DNA of 64,000 bases from Streptomyces sp. NBC_01231 (lineage in GTDB: Bacteria > Actinomycetota > Actinomycetes > Streptomycetales > Streptomycetaceae): the NCBI GenBank assembly GCA_035999765.1, contig CP108521.1, forward strand, positions 6,076,001 to 6,140,000, read 5' to 3'. A program made the position numbers and the translations under genes. This document shows, one piece after another, positions 1 to 6,692 of this stretch (position 1 is its first letter; every line of letters begins with the position of its first letter). The notes beneath the pieces are model-generated. The model worked only from the letters and a program-made list of their open reading frames with translations. It searched no databases and was not told where the DNA came from.

Positions 1-429
1 GACGGCCTGCAGATCGTCTCGGTTCTTCGAGCTGACCCGCAGCTCGTCGCCCTGCACCTGGGCCTTGACGCCCTTCGGACCCTCATCCCGGATGATCTTC
101 GCCACCTTCTTGGCGTTGTCCTGGGAGATGCCCTCCTCGATCGACGCGAAGATCTTGTACTCCTTGCCGGAGAGCTGAGGCTCACCCGCGTCCAGCGCCT
201 TCAGCGAGATCCCGCGCTTGATCAGCTTGGACTGGAAGACGTCGAGGACGGCACTGACCCGGTCCTCGGAGTTCGCCTCCATCAGGATCTTGTCACCGGA
301 CCACGAGATCGAGGCACCCACGCCCTTGAAGTCGTAGCGCTGCGAGATCTCCTTGGCGGCCTGGTTGAGGGCGTTGTCGACCTCCTGCCGCTCGACCTTC
401 GAGACGATGTCGAAACTGGAGTCGGCCAT
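1..429 (-). CDS. YajQ family nucleotide-binding protein (3' end cut by window)
   Basis: Minus-strand gene starting at the ATG complementary to 427-429, with AAGGAG about 10 nt upstream; the 3' end lies beyond the left edge. The product begins [20 protein letters not shown] and continues with the YajQ pattern ([17 protein letters not shown], then [16 protein letters not shown]). The family is about 160 residues long, so some 143 residues are visible. YajQ proteins are two-domain cytoplasmic proteins; some bind cyclic di-GMP, but the role in Streptomyces is not settled. It is a chromosomal neighbour of the tRNA-Tyr attachment site and not part of the mobile DNA. Confidence 0.93.
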   Translation of the reverse strand, partial: MADSSFDIVSKVERQEVDNALNQAAKEISQRYDFKGVGASISWSGDKILMEANSEDRVSAVLDVFQSKLIKRGISLKALDAGEPQLSGKEYKIFASIEEGISQDNAKKVAKIIRDEGPKGVKAQVQGDELRVSSKNRDDLQAV

Positions 430-662
430 GTCCTGTGGCTCCTTGTATCGGGGTGCGTATAGGGGTGCGTACAGGTGCGTATCGGCGTACGTGGGGGCGG
501 GCGCCGAGCCCGGCAGTCCCGGGCCGCATCCGGACAAGCCTAGCCACCCACCGGCGTTCGAGCGCAGATCAATCAGGTGGCGAAGCACCCCACCGCATCA
601 GGTATTGTTTACGTCGTTGCCACGGAGCGCCGCCGAAAAGCGGTTCGAAGGGCAGCAACCCC
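430..662. other. yajQ/tRNA-Tyr spacer with GGTGCGTA repeats
   Basis: No gene is seen here. Three copies of GGTGCGTA (452-459, 464-471, 474-481) lie just upstream of the leftward yajQ gene, with periods of 12 and 10 bp. They could be regulator half-sites or replication slippage. The tRNA-Tyr promoter must also lie here, but no convincing -35/-10 pair was picked. Confidence 0.5.
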
Positions 663-744
663 GGCGGTGTGCCCGAGCGGCCAAAGGGAGCAGACTGTAA
701 ATCTGCCGGCTCAGCCTTCCCAGGTTCGAATCCTGGCGCCGCCA
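663..744 (+). tRNA. tRNA-Tyr(GTA), target of the integrated elements
   Basis: Starts GGCGGTGTGCCCGAGCGG. Acceptor arms GGCGGTG and CGCCGCC pair, the anticodon loop CTGTAAA contains GTA, a long class II variable arm is present, and the T loop reads GGTTCGAATCC. Discriminator A is at 744; CCA is not encoded. The gene is intact because element 1 supplies an identical 3' half. tRNA-Tyr is the known attB of SLP1-type AICEs in Streptomyces. Confidence 0.97.
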
Positions 745-746
745 CA
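695..746 (+). repeat. att core, left junction of element 1 (attL)
   Basis: 52 bp from the anticodon loop to just past the tRNA-Tyr end. The same sequence recurs at 27767-27818 and 34250-34301, where no 5' half of the tRNA precedes it. This is the direct-repeat signature of site-specific integration into a tRNA 3' end. Confidence 0.95.
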
Positions 747-764
747 GTGGGTAAGTTGAAACGG

Positions 765-805
765 GACCCCCTCTGACCAGGTTATTTACCTGGTCAGAGG
801 GGGTC
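765..805 (+). terminator. Intrinsic terminator after tRNA-Tyr
   Basis: GACCCCCTCTGACCAGGT pairs perfectly with ACCTGGTCAGAGGGGGTC over 18 bp with a 5-nt loop, followed by TTTCG. It differs from the hairpins after the other two att copies, so it was brought in by element 1. Confidence 0.85.
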
Positions 806-928
806 TTTCGTTGCCTTCCCCTATTCGATTCGGTGTGGACGGGGCGTGGACGTGTCTCACCTCGTACCGCCCGTATCCCACCGTTGATCAGTGTGCGTCC
901 CCCAGGTGTCCCCCGGGGGTGAGCGTGA

Positions 929-2308
929 TCACTCCGGCTCGTTCCACTCCCGCAGGGCCGCATCGATCCGGCTGTTCGCACGCTCTCGCGTCTGGTCCAG
1001 CACCTTGGCGTACACCTTGTGCAGCACCGCGATGCTGTGGCCGGCGCGGCGGGCGCACTCCATCGCGTCCACGCCGGAACTGAGCCAGAACGACACTCCG
1101 GCATGCCGCAGGTCGTAGGGGCGGCGAGCTAGCAGCGAGGCCGTTTCCGTCTCGGTTAGCACGTCCTTCCGGGCCTTAGCCCACACCTCCCCATAGCCGG
1201 TCTCCTGAAGCAGGCCGTTGCGGTTCGTTCGGAAGAGCCGGCCATCGGGTGCCGTGCCATGCGTGGCGATGTGCTGTCGCAGCAGACGGACGAAGTGCGG
1301 CGGGATCGGCACCGGACGGGAGTCCTTCTTGGCACGGGCCTTGAGGTGGCGCATCTCATGCGCCGTTCCGTCGTCTGTCCAGCTGCGCCCGGCCCGGACA
1401 ACTCCTTGCCGCAAGGTGAGCATCCCCCACCCCGTTTCTGGGAGGTGGCACTGGCTTACGCGCAGTCCGGAGGCTTCGGCGGGACGCATCGCCGCGTAGT
1501 ACAGGCATCCGAAGAACGCTTCCAGGTGCCGCCCACGCGGGCCCTGTTCACGCACCCCTGCCAGCAGCGCGCGGACCTGGCGAGGGTTGGCGACGCTCTC
1601 GGGGTCCACCGCTTCCACCGACTTCGGGGCGGTCCACTTAACGGCCGTGATCGGGTTGACCGGCATGGTGAAGTACTTCTCTTCCACGGCGAGTCCGAGA
1701 GCGTCACTGAGGCAGGCTCGTTTGCGCTTCGCGGTGCGCGGCGATGCCTCTTTCCCGTCCAGTCGTACGGACAGTGCGTCGAGAGCCAGACGCACGGTCG
1801 CCGGATCCTCCAGCGCGGAGACCGGCATGGAGTGCTTCGAGATCCAAGCGAGGGCGCGGGCCACATCGTCCGGCGGGGTCTCGTCCCAGCGGTTCCGGTT
1901 GTACGCCCACCCGTACAGCGCACGCCGCATGAGAGGGGTGTCGGGCATGCCCGTCTTCGTCTTCACCAGCGCGGGGGTGATGGTTGCCAGCGCATCGGCG
2001 TAGTTCTTCCGCGACTTCGCCGGGGCCAGCGCCCACTTGCGGTCGATGTAGGCGCGGCTGTGCTCGTACCACGTGATGGAGCCCTGCTTGGCGCGCAGTT
2101 CGGATGCGGGCAGGCCCGTTTCTTCGTCGAACTGGTCGCCGCGGCGAACGGCGGACATGAGTTCCGAGCGGCGACCTTCCGCCTGGACCTTGAGTGTGTA
2201 GCTCTTGGAGTGCTTGCGCTCCCCGACCAGCCAGCGCAGACGGTAGGCCTTCGGGCGATCCTTGCGGATCTCAATGGAGTAGAGGCGAACGTCGTAGGTC
2301 AGTGCCAT
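929..2308 (-). CDS. int: Tyrosine recombinase (element 1 integrase)
   Basis: 459-aa tyrosine-family integrase that would recombine the tRNA-Tyr cores for integration and, with Xis, excision. The N-terminal part holds an arm-binding and core-binding region. The catalytic domain shows box I AAMRPAEASGLR (Arg near 275), PYDLRHAG (Arg near 400), GHS (near 423) and the nucleophile in HKVYAKVL (Tyr near 432). The ATG complementary to 2306-2308 has AGGAG just upstream. It lies directly inside attL, 62 bp downstream of xis, and a GC-rich hairpin separates the two. Length and motifs fit AICE integrases of the SLP1/pSAM2 group. All catalytic residues are present. Confidence 0.95.
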   Translation of the reverse strand: MALTYDVRLYSIEIRKDRPKAYRLRWLVGERKHSKSYTLKVQAEGRRSELMSAVRRGDQFDEETGLPASELRAKQGSITWYEHSRAYIDRKWALAPAKSRKNYADALATITPALVKTKTGMPDTPLMRRALYGWAYNRNRWDETPPDDVARALAWISKHSMPVSALEDPATVRLALDALSVRLDGKEASPRTAKRKRACLSDALGLAVEEKYFTMPVNPITAVKWTAPKSVEAVDPESVANPRQVRALLAGVREQGPRGRHLEAFFGCLYYAAMRPAEASGLRVSQCHLPETGWGMLTLRQGVVRAGRSWTDDGTAHEMRHLKARAKKDSRPVPIPPHFVRLLRQHIATHGTAPDGRLFRTNRNGLLQETGYGEVWAKARKDVLTETETASLLARRPYDLRHAGVSFWLSSGVDAMECARRAGHSIAVLHKVYAKVLDQTRERANSRIDAALREWNEPE

Positions 2309-2318
2309 ATGAACTCCT

Positions 2319-2345
2319 GAGGGGCCCGCCGGAAGCGGGCCCCTC
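2319..2345 (-). promoter_or_regulatory. Hairpin between xis and int
   Basis: GAGGGGCCCGC (2319-2329) pairs perfectly with GCGGGCCCCTC (2335-2345) around a 5-nt loop, abutting the int ribosome-binding site. No T run follows on the minus strand, so it could limit int translation or stabilise xis mRNA. Confidence 0.55.
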
Positions 2346-2369
2346 GTGTCTTGGGTGTGCGGGAGGTGG

Positions 2370-2558
2370 TCAGGCGGCGGCGTCTTCCATGGACGACCAC
2401 CACGCGTCGAGGTCGGCGCGACGGCACCGGATCTGTCCGTTCGGCAGCTTGATGAGCTTTGGAGCCTTGCCGCGGGCGCGCATGCGGTAGAAGGCGGCGC
2501 GGCTCATGCCGATCTCTTCGAGGACTTCGGGGAGCTTGAGCATCTGAGGGCGTGCCAC
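2370..2558 (-). CDS. xis: Excisionase / AlpA-like helix-turn-helix protein
   Basis: 62-aa DNA-binding protein beginning VARPQMLKLPEVLEEIGMSR, with a MerR/AlpA-type helix-turn-helix (LPEVLEEIGMSRAAFYRMRA) and the typical ending of small excisionases (CRRADLDAWW). It probably bends attL/attR DNA to direct the integrase towards excision. I chose the GTG complementary to 2556-2558 because AAGGAG lies 6 nt upstream; an ATG at 2585 would give 71 aa but has no good ribosome-binding site. It precedes int on the same strand, the usual AICE order. Confidence 0.85.
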   Translation of the reverse strand: MARPQMLKLPEVLEEIGMSRAAFYRMRARGKAPKLIKLPNGQIRCRRADLDAWWSSMEDAAA

Positions 2559-2618
2559 AGTCGACTCCTTCGAGGCTCTGGTCATGGCGGGCTGGCACCT
2601 GTCCGAGGTTCGGATTTC

Positions 2619-2823
2619 TGCGTCACAGCGTCACCTGCGTCATTCAAGGTCCTGACCTGGAGGAATCCGTGACACAGCAGGGCGGGGGTGCGTCACTGCC
2701 GCGTCACCTGCGTCACGGTGGCGTGACGCAGGTGACGCACGATGACGCAGACGGATCAGCTCTGCGTCACGCTCTTCCGGCTGGTCAGGGGCCGTTTTCC
2801 GTCGTCTGTGACGCAGGTGACGC
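2619..2823. repeat. Iteron-like cluster of TGCGTCAC repeats, candidate replication origin
   Basis: The gene-free stretch 2559-2953 contains about a dozen copies of TGCGTCA(C) in both orientations. The 16-mer GCGTCACCTGCGTCAC occurs at 2701-2716 and, inverted, at 2723-2738 (perfect arms, 6-nt loop). It recurs inverted at 2808-2823, and 15 of its bases occur at 2628-2642. The position beside the replication genes suggests an origin or Rep/Int binding region; the function is inferred. Confidence 0.75.
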
Positions 2824-2887
2824 AGCGTTCCCCTACTTAGGAAAAAAGAGGGGGTGGTGTCTGTTGTTGTGCGCGGCTCAGAGCGCG

Positions 2888-2929
2888 AAGAGGAGCACCC
2901 ACCGCCGCGTCGGCCCGGGTGCTCTTCTT
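2888..2929 (-). terminator. Terminator of the leftward replication operon
   Basis: AAGAGGAGCACCC (2888-2900) pairs with GGGTGCTCTTCTT (2917-2929) with one mismatch. On the minus strand the hairpin lies just after the helicase stop; a six-T run occurs about 40 nt further on. Confidence 0.55.
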
Positions 2930-2953
2930 GCTGTTGTGCGGTGACCCCCGTGT

Positions 2954-4429
2954 TCAGAACGCGGGCTTCTGTTGCGGCTCGGGTGTCGGCGCGGGTTCGG
3001 TGAGCTCGATGTAGCGGGCCTCGCGGGTGCGTCCCCAGTCCACGACCAGGCCGCGGGCAGCGAGGGTGGGCTGAAGGCGCTTGAGGCGGTCGGAGAGGAC
3101 TTTGCCGGTGGTCGGCCACCCCTTGGGCAGCGGGCGGCAGTCCTCGCCGCTGTAGAGCCGGGTGAGGAGGTGGAGCCACTCCGCGGACGACATCCGCTCC
3201 TGTGCCCCGGGTTCCATGCCGGCCGCGTACTGGAGCACGGTCTGCGCGAGCAGGTCGCCCTCGATGACGTCGTCGTTGAGGTCGTCCAGCCCGGCCCGGT
3301 AGGCCGCCAGCGCCCCGAGGCCCATCGCCTCGTCGAGCTGAGCGCACAGGTGGGCGAAGTCCGCCATCCGCAGGTCGGTTGGTGTCTCAGCGGTGGCGGC
3401 GCGGACCTTGACGGTCAGGTCCAGCAGGGAGCCGAGCATGACGGGCAGGGCTTCGGCGTACTCCGTCCACAGCTCCGCTTCGGTGCGCCGCACCTTCGGG
3501 CGTTCGAGGCGGAGCGGCAGGAGGCGTTCGGCGAGGTCGGGGCGGATGACGCCGACGTCGATGCCGGTCAGGAGCACGGGGCGGCGGTAGCGGGCGCGGA
3601 AGACGTCTCCGTCGGTGAACAGGGCGCGCTTGACGCTCTCGGCTCCGGTGACGATGCAGCACATGGCGTCGGACAGGTCCGGGGTCATGTGGGAGAGGTT
3701 GTCCAGCGCCGTGACCCATCCCGCGGCCACGGCCGCGATCAGGTTGTCCTCGTCCTTCGGGGCGCGACGCAGGTCCCCCGTCATGCCCTCGATGAGCCGG
3801 ATCAGCATCCGCCCGCCGGTGGACTTCCCCGCGCCCTGGGGGCCGGTGAGGAAGGGGGCGGGGACGGGCACGGAGGGTTCAAGGCAACCGATCAGCCAGG
3901 CCATGGCCAGGCACTCGGTCTCGGCGCCTGCGAAGTTGCAGAGCCTAAAAAGCAGGTCGATGCCCTTGCCGTTGGTGTCCTTGGCAGGCAGCGGCAGTTC
4001 GCCGGTGAGCTGGGTGCGCCGCCAGCACACCTCGCTCGGGTCGGGGATGCGGATGTCCCAGCCGGTGGGGTGGATGCGGACCGACTGGCCGTCGTTGCGG
4101 CCCAGGTCCAACCAGGTGGCCCCGTCCAAGCCGGGGGCGACGCGGATGTGGACGGGCTGGACCTGCTCGGTGAGGGCGAGTGCTTCGATCAAGTCGAGTG
4201 CCTCCTTCATCGCGGTGCCGTTGAACGTGCCGAGTCCGTCCTTGAACAGGCCGACCATGAGTTCTTGGCGGTGGCTTCCGGTGGTGCCCTGGGAGCGGAT
4301 CGGGCGGGCCACGGGGTGGCCCTTGCGCTGCGCGTAGACGGTGCCGTCCGCGGTGCGGAAGTAGCGGAAGCGCTCTTGCGCGTAGTCCGCGATGACCTTC
4401 CGGGCCGGGTTCTTGTCGTCGTCGTCCAT
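2954..4429 (-). CDS. AICE replication protein, P-loop ATPase/helicase-like
   Basis: 491-aa protein with a Walker A motif GPQGAGKST near residue 200 and the acidic pair of a Walker B-like strand (VTALDNLSH) about 50 residues later. The layout resembles primase-associated helicases that follow prim-pol proteins in Streptomyces AICEs. It probably loads at the element's origin and unwinds DNA for the neighbouring primase. I chose the ATG at 4427-4429 (MDDDDKNPARKV), 2 nt after the primase-polymerase stop (TGAgcATG); an upstream start at 4465 would overlap that gene by 34 nt. The assignment as helicase rests on the P-loop and context, not on a full family match. Confidence 0.75.
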   Translation of the reverse strand: MDDDDKNPARKVIADYAQERFRYFRTADGTVYAQRKGHPVARPIRSQGTTGSHRQELMVGLFKDGLGTFNGTAMKEALDLIEALALTEQVQPVHIRVAPGLDGATWLDLGRNDGQSVRIHPTGWDIRIPDPSEVCWRRTQLTGELPLPAKDTNGKGIDLLFRLCNFAGAETECLAMAWLIGCLEPSVPVPAPFLTGPQGAGKSTGGRMLIRLIEGMTGDLRRAPKDEDNLIAAVAAGWVTALDNLSHMTPDLSDAMCCIVTGAESVKRALFTDGDVFRARYRRPVLLTGIDVGVIRPDLAERLLPLRLERPKVRRTEAELWTEYAEALPVMLGSLLDLTVKVRAATAETPTDLRMADFAHLCAQLDEAMGLGALAAYRAGLDDLNDDVIEGDLLAQTVLQYAAGMEPGAQERMSSAEWLHLLTRLYSGEDCRPLPKGWPTTGKVLSDRLKRLQPTLAARGLVVDWGRTREARYIELTEPAPTPEPQQKPAF

Positions 4430-4431
4430 GC

Positions 4432-5259
4432 TCAAAGCCCCAACGTGGTGCGGGCGTTGGTCCACGCGTCCGTGCAGTGCCGCGGCGTCTCGCCCTTAGC
4501 CTGAGCGGCGGTGAACAGGCGGGCGATGTGATCCTCGGTGAGGCAGCCGCACCGGCCGTGCGTCGAGAGCACGGCCAGGAACGTCCGGTACACGGCCGTG
4601 TGCACGCCGCTGGACGTCTCGGTGATGCGCTGCTCCGCCATGGCGATCCCGCGCTCGAGGTAGGCGGGGGTGCGGTGGCGGCATTCCCCGCCCCCGACCG
4701 GCGCGGAAACCCTGACGGGTACGGGGGCCGCGGGCTTGACTGCGGTGAGCGCGCGCACGACGTCGGGCAGCACGGCCAGGGTGCCGGTGCCAGATCCGAG
4801 CCAGCGGGCGTAGGCCATCGTGGATTTGATGTCCACGCCGGGCCGCACGCCATTGGCCGACGGCATCGTCCCGAGGTAGAGCCAGTGCTCACCGCGGGTG
4901 GTGGGCACGGTCCGGGTGGCGGGCAGGGTCTCGCGTGCCCACGCGATGGCGTCGGCGTTGTCGCAGTCCACGACCGTCAGGCCGGCGCCGCCGGGGTGGT
5001 AGGCCACGGCCGCGGCGCCTTGCCATGCGCTCGCCCATGTCGGCGAGTTGATGACGGCGGAATCTGTGGTGGCGGCGGCCCAGCCGTGGCAGGGGGCGGG
5101 GCAGGTGCAGGGGCCGGGGGTCTTCATGTGCGGGCGCCCGCCGCACGAGGTGTACAGGCACGCGGGGCAGTTGGCGAAGGGCACCTTGCCCTTGCGTAGC
5201 GGCAGCACGGGCAGCCCCTCGGCCGCGAGCTGGAGGGCGGTGCGCAGGTGGTTGCTCAC
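4432..5259 (-). CDS. Bifunctional DNA primase/polymerase (prim-pol, AEP fold)
   Basis: 275-aa archaeo-eukaryotic-type primase-polymerase, expected to synthesise primers and replicate the excised element. The metal-binding DxD is in LTVVDCDNAD (D98, D100), the nucleotide-binding G-x-H in TRGEHWLYLG, and a third motif in GVDIKS. A cysteine-rich insertion at residues 31-57 (C31, C34, C39, C51, C53, C57) probably binds zinc. The GTG at 5257-5259 overlaps the preceding methyltransferase stop as GTGA, implying translational coupling. Much longer open frames extend upstream but are read-through across other genes. Confidence 0.88.
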   Translation of the reverse strand: MSNHLRTALQLAAEGLPVLPLRKGKVPFANCPACLYTSCGGRPHMKTPGPCTCPAPCHGWAAATTDSAVINSPTWASAWQGAAAVAYHPGGAGLTVVDCDNADAIAWARETLPATRTVPTTRGEHWLYLGTMPSANGVRPGVDIKSTMAYARWLGSGTGTLAVLPDVVRALTAVKPAAPVPVRVSAPVGGGECRHRTPAYLERGIAMAEQRITETSSGVHTAVYRTFLAVLSTHGRCGCLTEDHIARLFTAAQAKGETPRHCTDAWTNARTTLGL

Positions 5260-5987
5260 GCCGCCACCCCCAGCGTCCGGGAGGCGAGGAAGGCCCGGCC
5301 GATGTGCTCGGTGTACGCGGGTGGCAGGGCCTCGCGCAGACGGAGGTGATCGGTGGACCAGTCGATGCCCTTCGCTTCGCGGATCTCGTCCACGGTCGCC
5401 TTGCCGCCACCGTTGCCGTACGCGGCGACGTAAGGGCCGTCGAAGTACTGGCCGTGCCGCCAGCCGCGCACCCGCCCGCGGTGGCGGGGGTGGGCCGGCT
5501 GCACAGTGGTCCAGCCGCCCAACTCGAAGTAGCGGTGCATGAGCACGCCCAGGCCGAACATCTCGCCGCACAGACGCAGGTCTTTGCGGACCTCGGAGCC
5601 GGCCACGTTCTCCATCACGTACGGCCGTCCGGTCGCTTCCAGCGCGGCGCGGGTGGGGGCGATGAGCCGGGGGTAGGTGCGGCCGATCGCCGCGTTGCGC
5701 GCCTTGTTGGTCCCCTTGGTGGGGGCGCCCTCCCCTTGGCAGGGCGGGGAGGCGTGGATCAAGTCGAATTCGTGGCCGTGGGCGCGGATGTACTCGATCG
5801 CGTCGCCCTGGTGGAAGACGTCGCCGCAGTAGTCCGGCTGTGCCTGGATGTCGACACCGGTGACGTGGCATCCGGGCAGGGCGAGCTTGAGGCCCTTGGT
5901 GGCGCCGCCGATGCACGAGTAGGCATCCAGCACCCGGAACGGGCGGAACGCGTCCGGCACTCGCCGGATGACGGTGGGTTGCGTCAT
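5256..5987 (-). CDS. DNA (cytosine-5) methyltransferase, short form
   Basis: 243-aa C5-methyltransferase-like enzyme. SAM-binding motif DAYSCIGGATKGL lies near residue 25, HASPPCQGE carries the catalytic cysteine (about C82), and VMENVAGSE is motif VI. It is shorter than most C5 enzymes and looks like the orphan methylases of actinophages and AICEs. It would methylate the element, protecting it from host restriction or marking its DNA. Start chosen at the ATG at 5985-5987, with GGAGG 8 nt upstream. It is coupled to the primase-polymerase through the GTGA overlap. No cognate nuclease is adjacent. Confidence 0.88.
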   Translation of the reverse strand: MTQPTVIRRVPDAFRPFRVLDAYSCIGGATKGLKLALPGCHVTGVDIQAQPDYCGDVFHQGDAIEYIRAHGHEFDLIHASPPCQGEGAPTKGTNKARNAAIGRTYPRLIAPTRAALEATGRPYVMENVAGSEVRKDLRLCGEMFGLGVLMHRYFELGGWTTVQPAHPRHRGRVRGWRHGQYFDGPYVAAYGNGGGKATVDEIREAKGIDWSTDHLRLREALPPAYTEHIGRAFLASRTLGVAA

Positions 5988-6026
5988 GCTGGGTGACCTC
6001 CAACAGGTCTGTTGAGGACTGGTTGG

Positions 6027-6071
6027 CAAGGGCGGCCCCGCGGCTTTGGCGAGACGAGGGGGCCGCCCTTG
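6027..6071 (-). terminator. Hairpin after the 6078-6524 gene
   Basis: CAAGGGCGGCCCC (6027-6039) pairs perfectly with GGGGCCGCCCTTG (6059-6071). It lies between two leftward genes and should reduce read-through into the methyltransferase-replication operon. Confidence 0.65.
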
Positions 6072-6077
6072 GCGTAG

Positions 6078-6524
6078 CTAGCCGTGGAAGTGGTTGCGCT
6101 TGATCACGGCCTTGCGGATGTTGACGGTGGTTCCTCCTCGGTGGCCGCTCGCGCTGAACACCTGCACGGCGATCCATCCGCCGAAGATGACGGCGGCGAG
6201 GGTGATCAGCTGAGTGACGAATGCGGTCAGGGCCGCGATGAACGACGTCAGCAGCAGCAGTCCGCCGCATACCGCGAGGAACCCAACGCCCCCGAGGGCG
6301 ACGTTGACCGCCGCGCGGGAGACGGGCGGCTTGGCCGCGACCGGTTCGGGTTGGACGGGGTTGATCGCGTAGCCGGTCACGACGCGGCCGTCCGGGAGGA
6401 CGATGCTCGCGACTGCCGGGACGGTGCCCGGCTGCACGGCCGCGATCGGTGCGGTCGGCGGGTGCACGTTGATCGGTTGCGGGTGGTGGACTTCGACGGC
6501 CGTGGGCTGTTCGGGGGCGGTCAT
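6078..6524 (-). CDS. Small membrane protein of the transfer region (Spd-like)
   Basis: 148-aa protein. A proline- and valine-rich N-terminal half (about 1-70) is followed by two adjacent hydrophobic segments (about 76-98 and 100-122) and a basic tail. GGGAGG lies 5-6 nt before the ATG. Proteins of this size and topology accompany TraB in Streptomyces conjugative elements and are thought to help spread DNA between mycelial compartments. I do not recognise a specific family, so the Spd label is from context. It is transcribed separately from traB, with a repeat-rich stretch between them. Confidence 0.65.
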   Translation of the reverse strand: MTAPEQPTAVEVHHPQPINVHPPTAPIAAVQPGTVPAVASIVLPDGRVVTGYAINPVQPEPVAAKPPVSRAAVNVALGGVGFLAVCGGLLLLTSFIAALTAFVTQLITLAAVIFGGWIAVQVFSASGHRGGTTVNIRKAVIKRNHFHG

Positions 6525-6584
6525 CGGGCCTCCCTGGGATGGCGGCGGGCCACGCCACGGTGGTGGTGCGGGCCCGTGCGGGTT

Positions 6585-6690
6585 GGTGTGACGGGTAGGT
6601 GTGATGCGGTGTGACAGGCCGGTGTGACGGCCGCGTCACAGCGGGTCTGCCTAGGGGTTTGGGTGTGACGAGCCCGTCACATGTGACGGG
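6585..6690. repeat. GTGTGACGG repeats and an 18-bp palindrome next to traB
   Basis: Copies of GGTGTGA(C/T) start at 6585, 6599, 6608, 6621 and 6662, with an inverted copy at 6633-6640. They end in the perfect palindrome CCCGTCACATGTGACGGG (6673-6690), 2 bp from the traB stop. Candidate TraB recognition (clt) locus or operator; both roles are inferred. Confidence 0.7.
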
Positions 6691-6692
6691 TG

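Noticed and set aside
2619..2823. CRISPR array
   Set aside because: Repeats are 7-16 bp, occur in both orientations, and have no regular spacers or cas genes.
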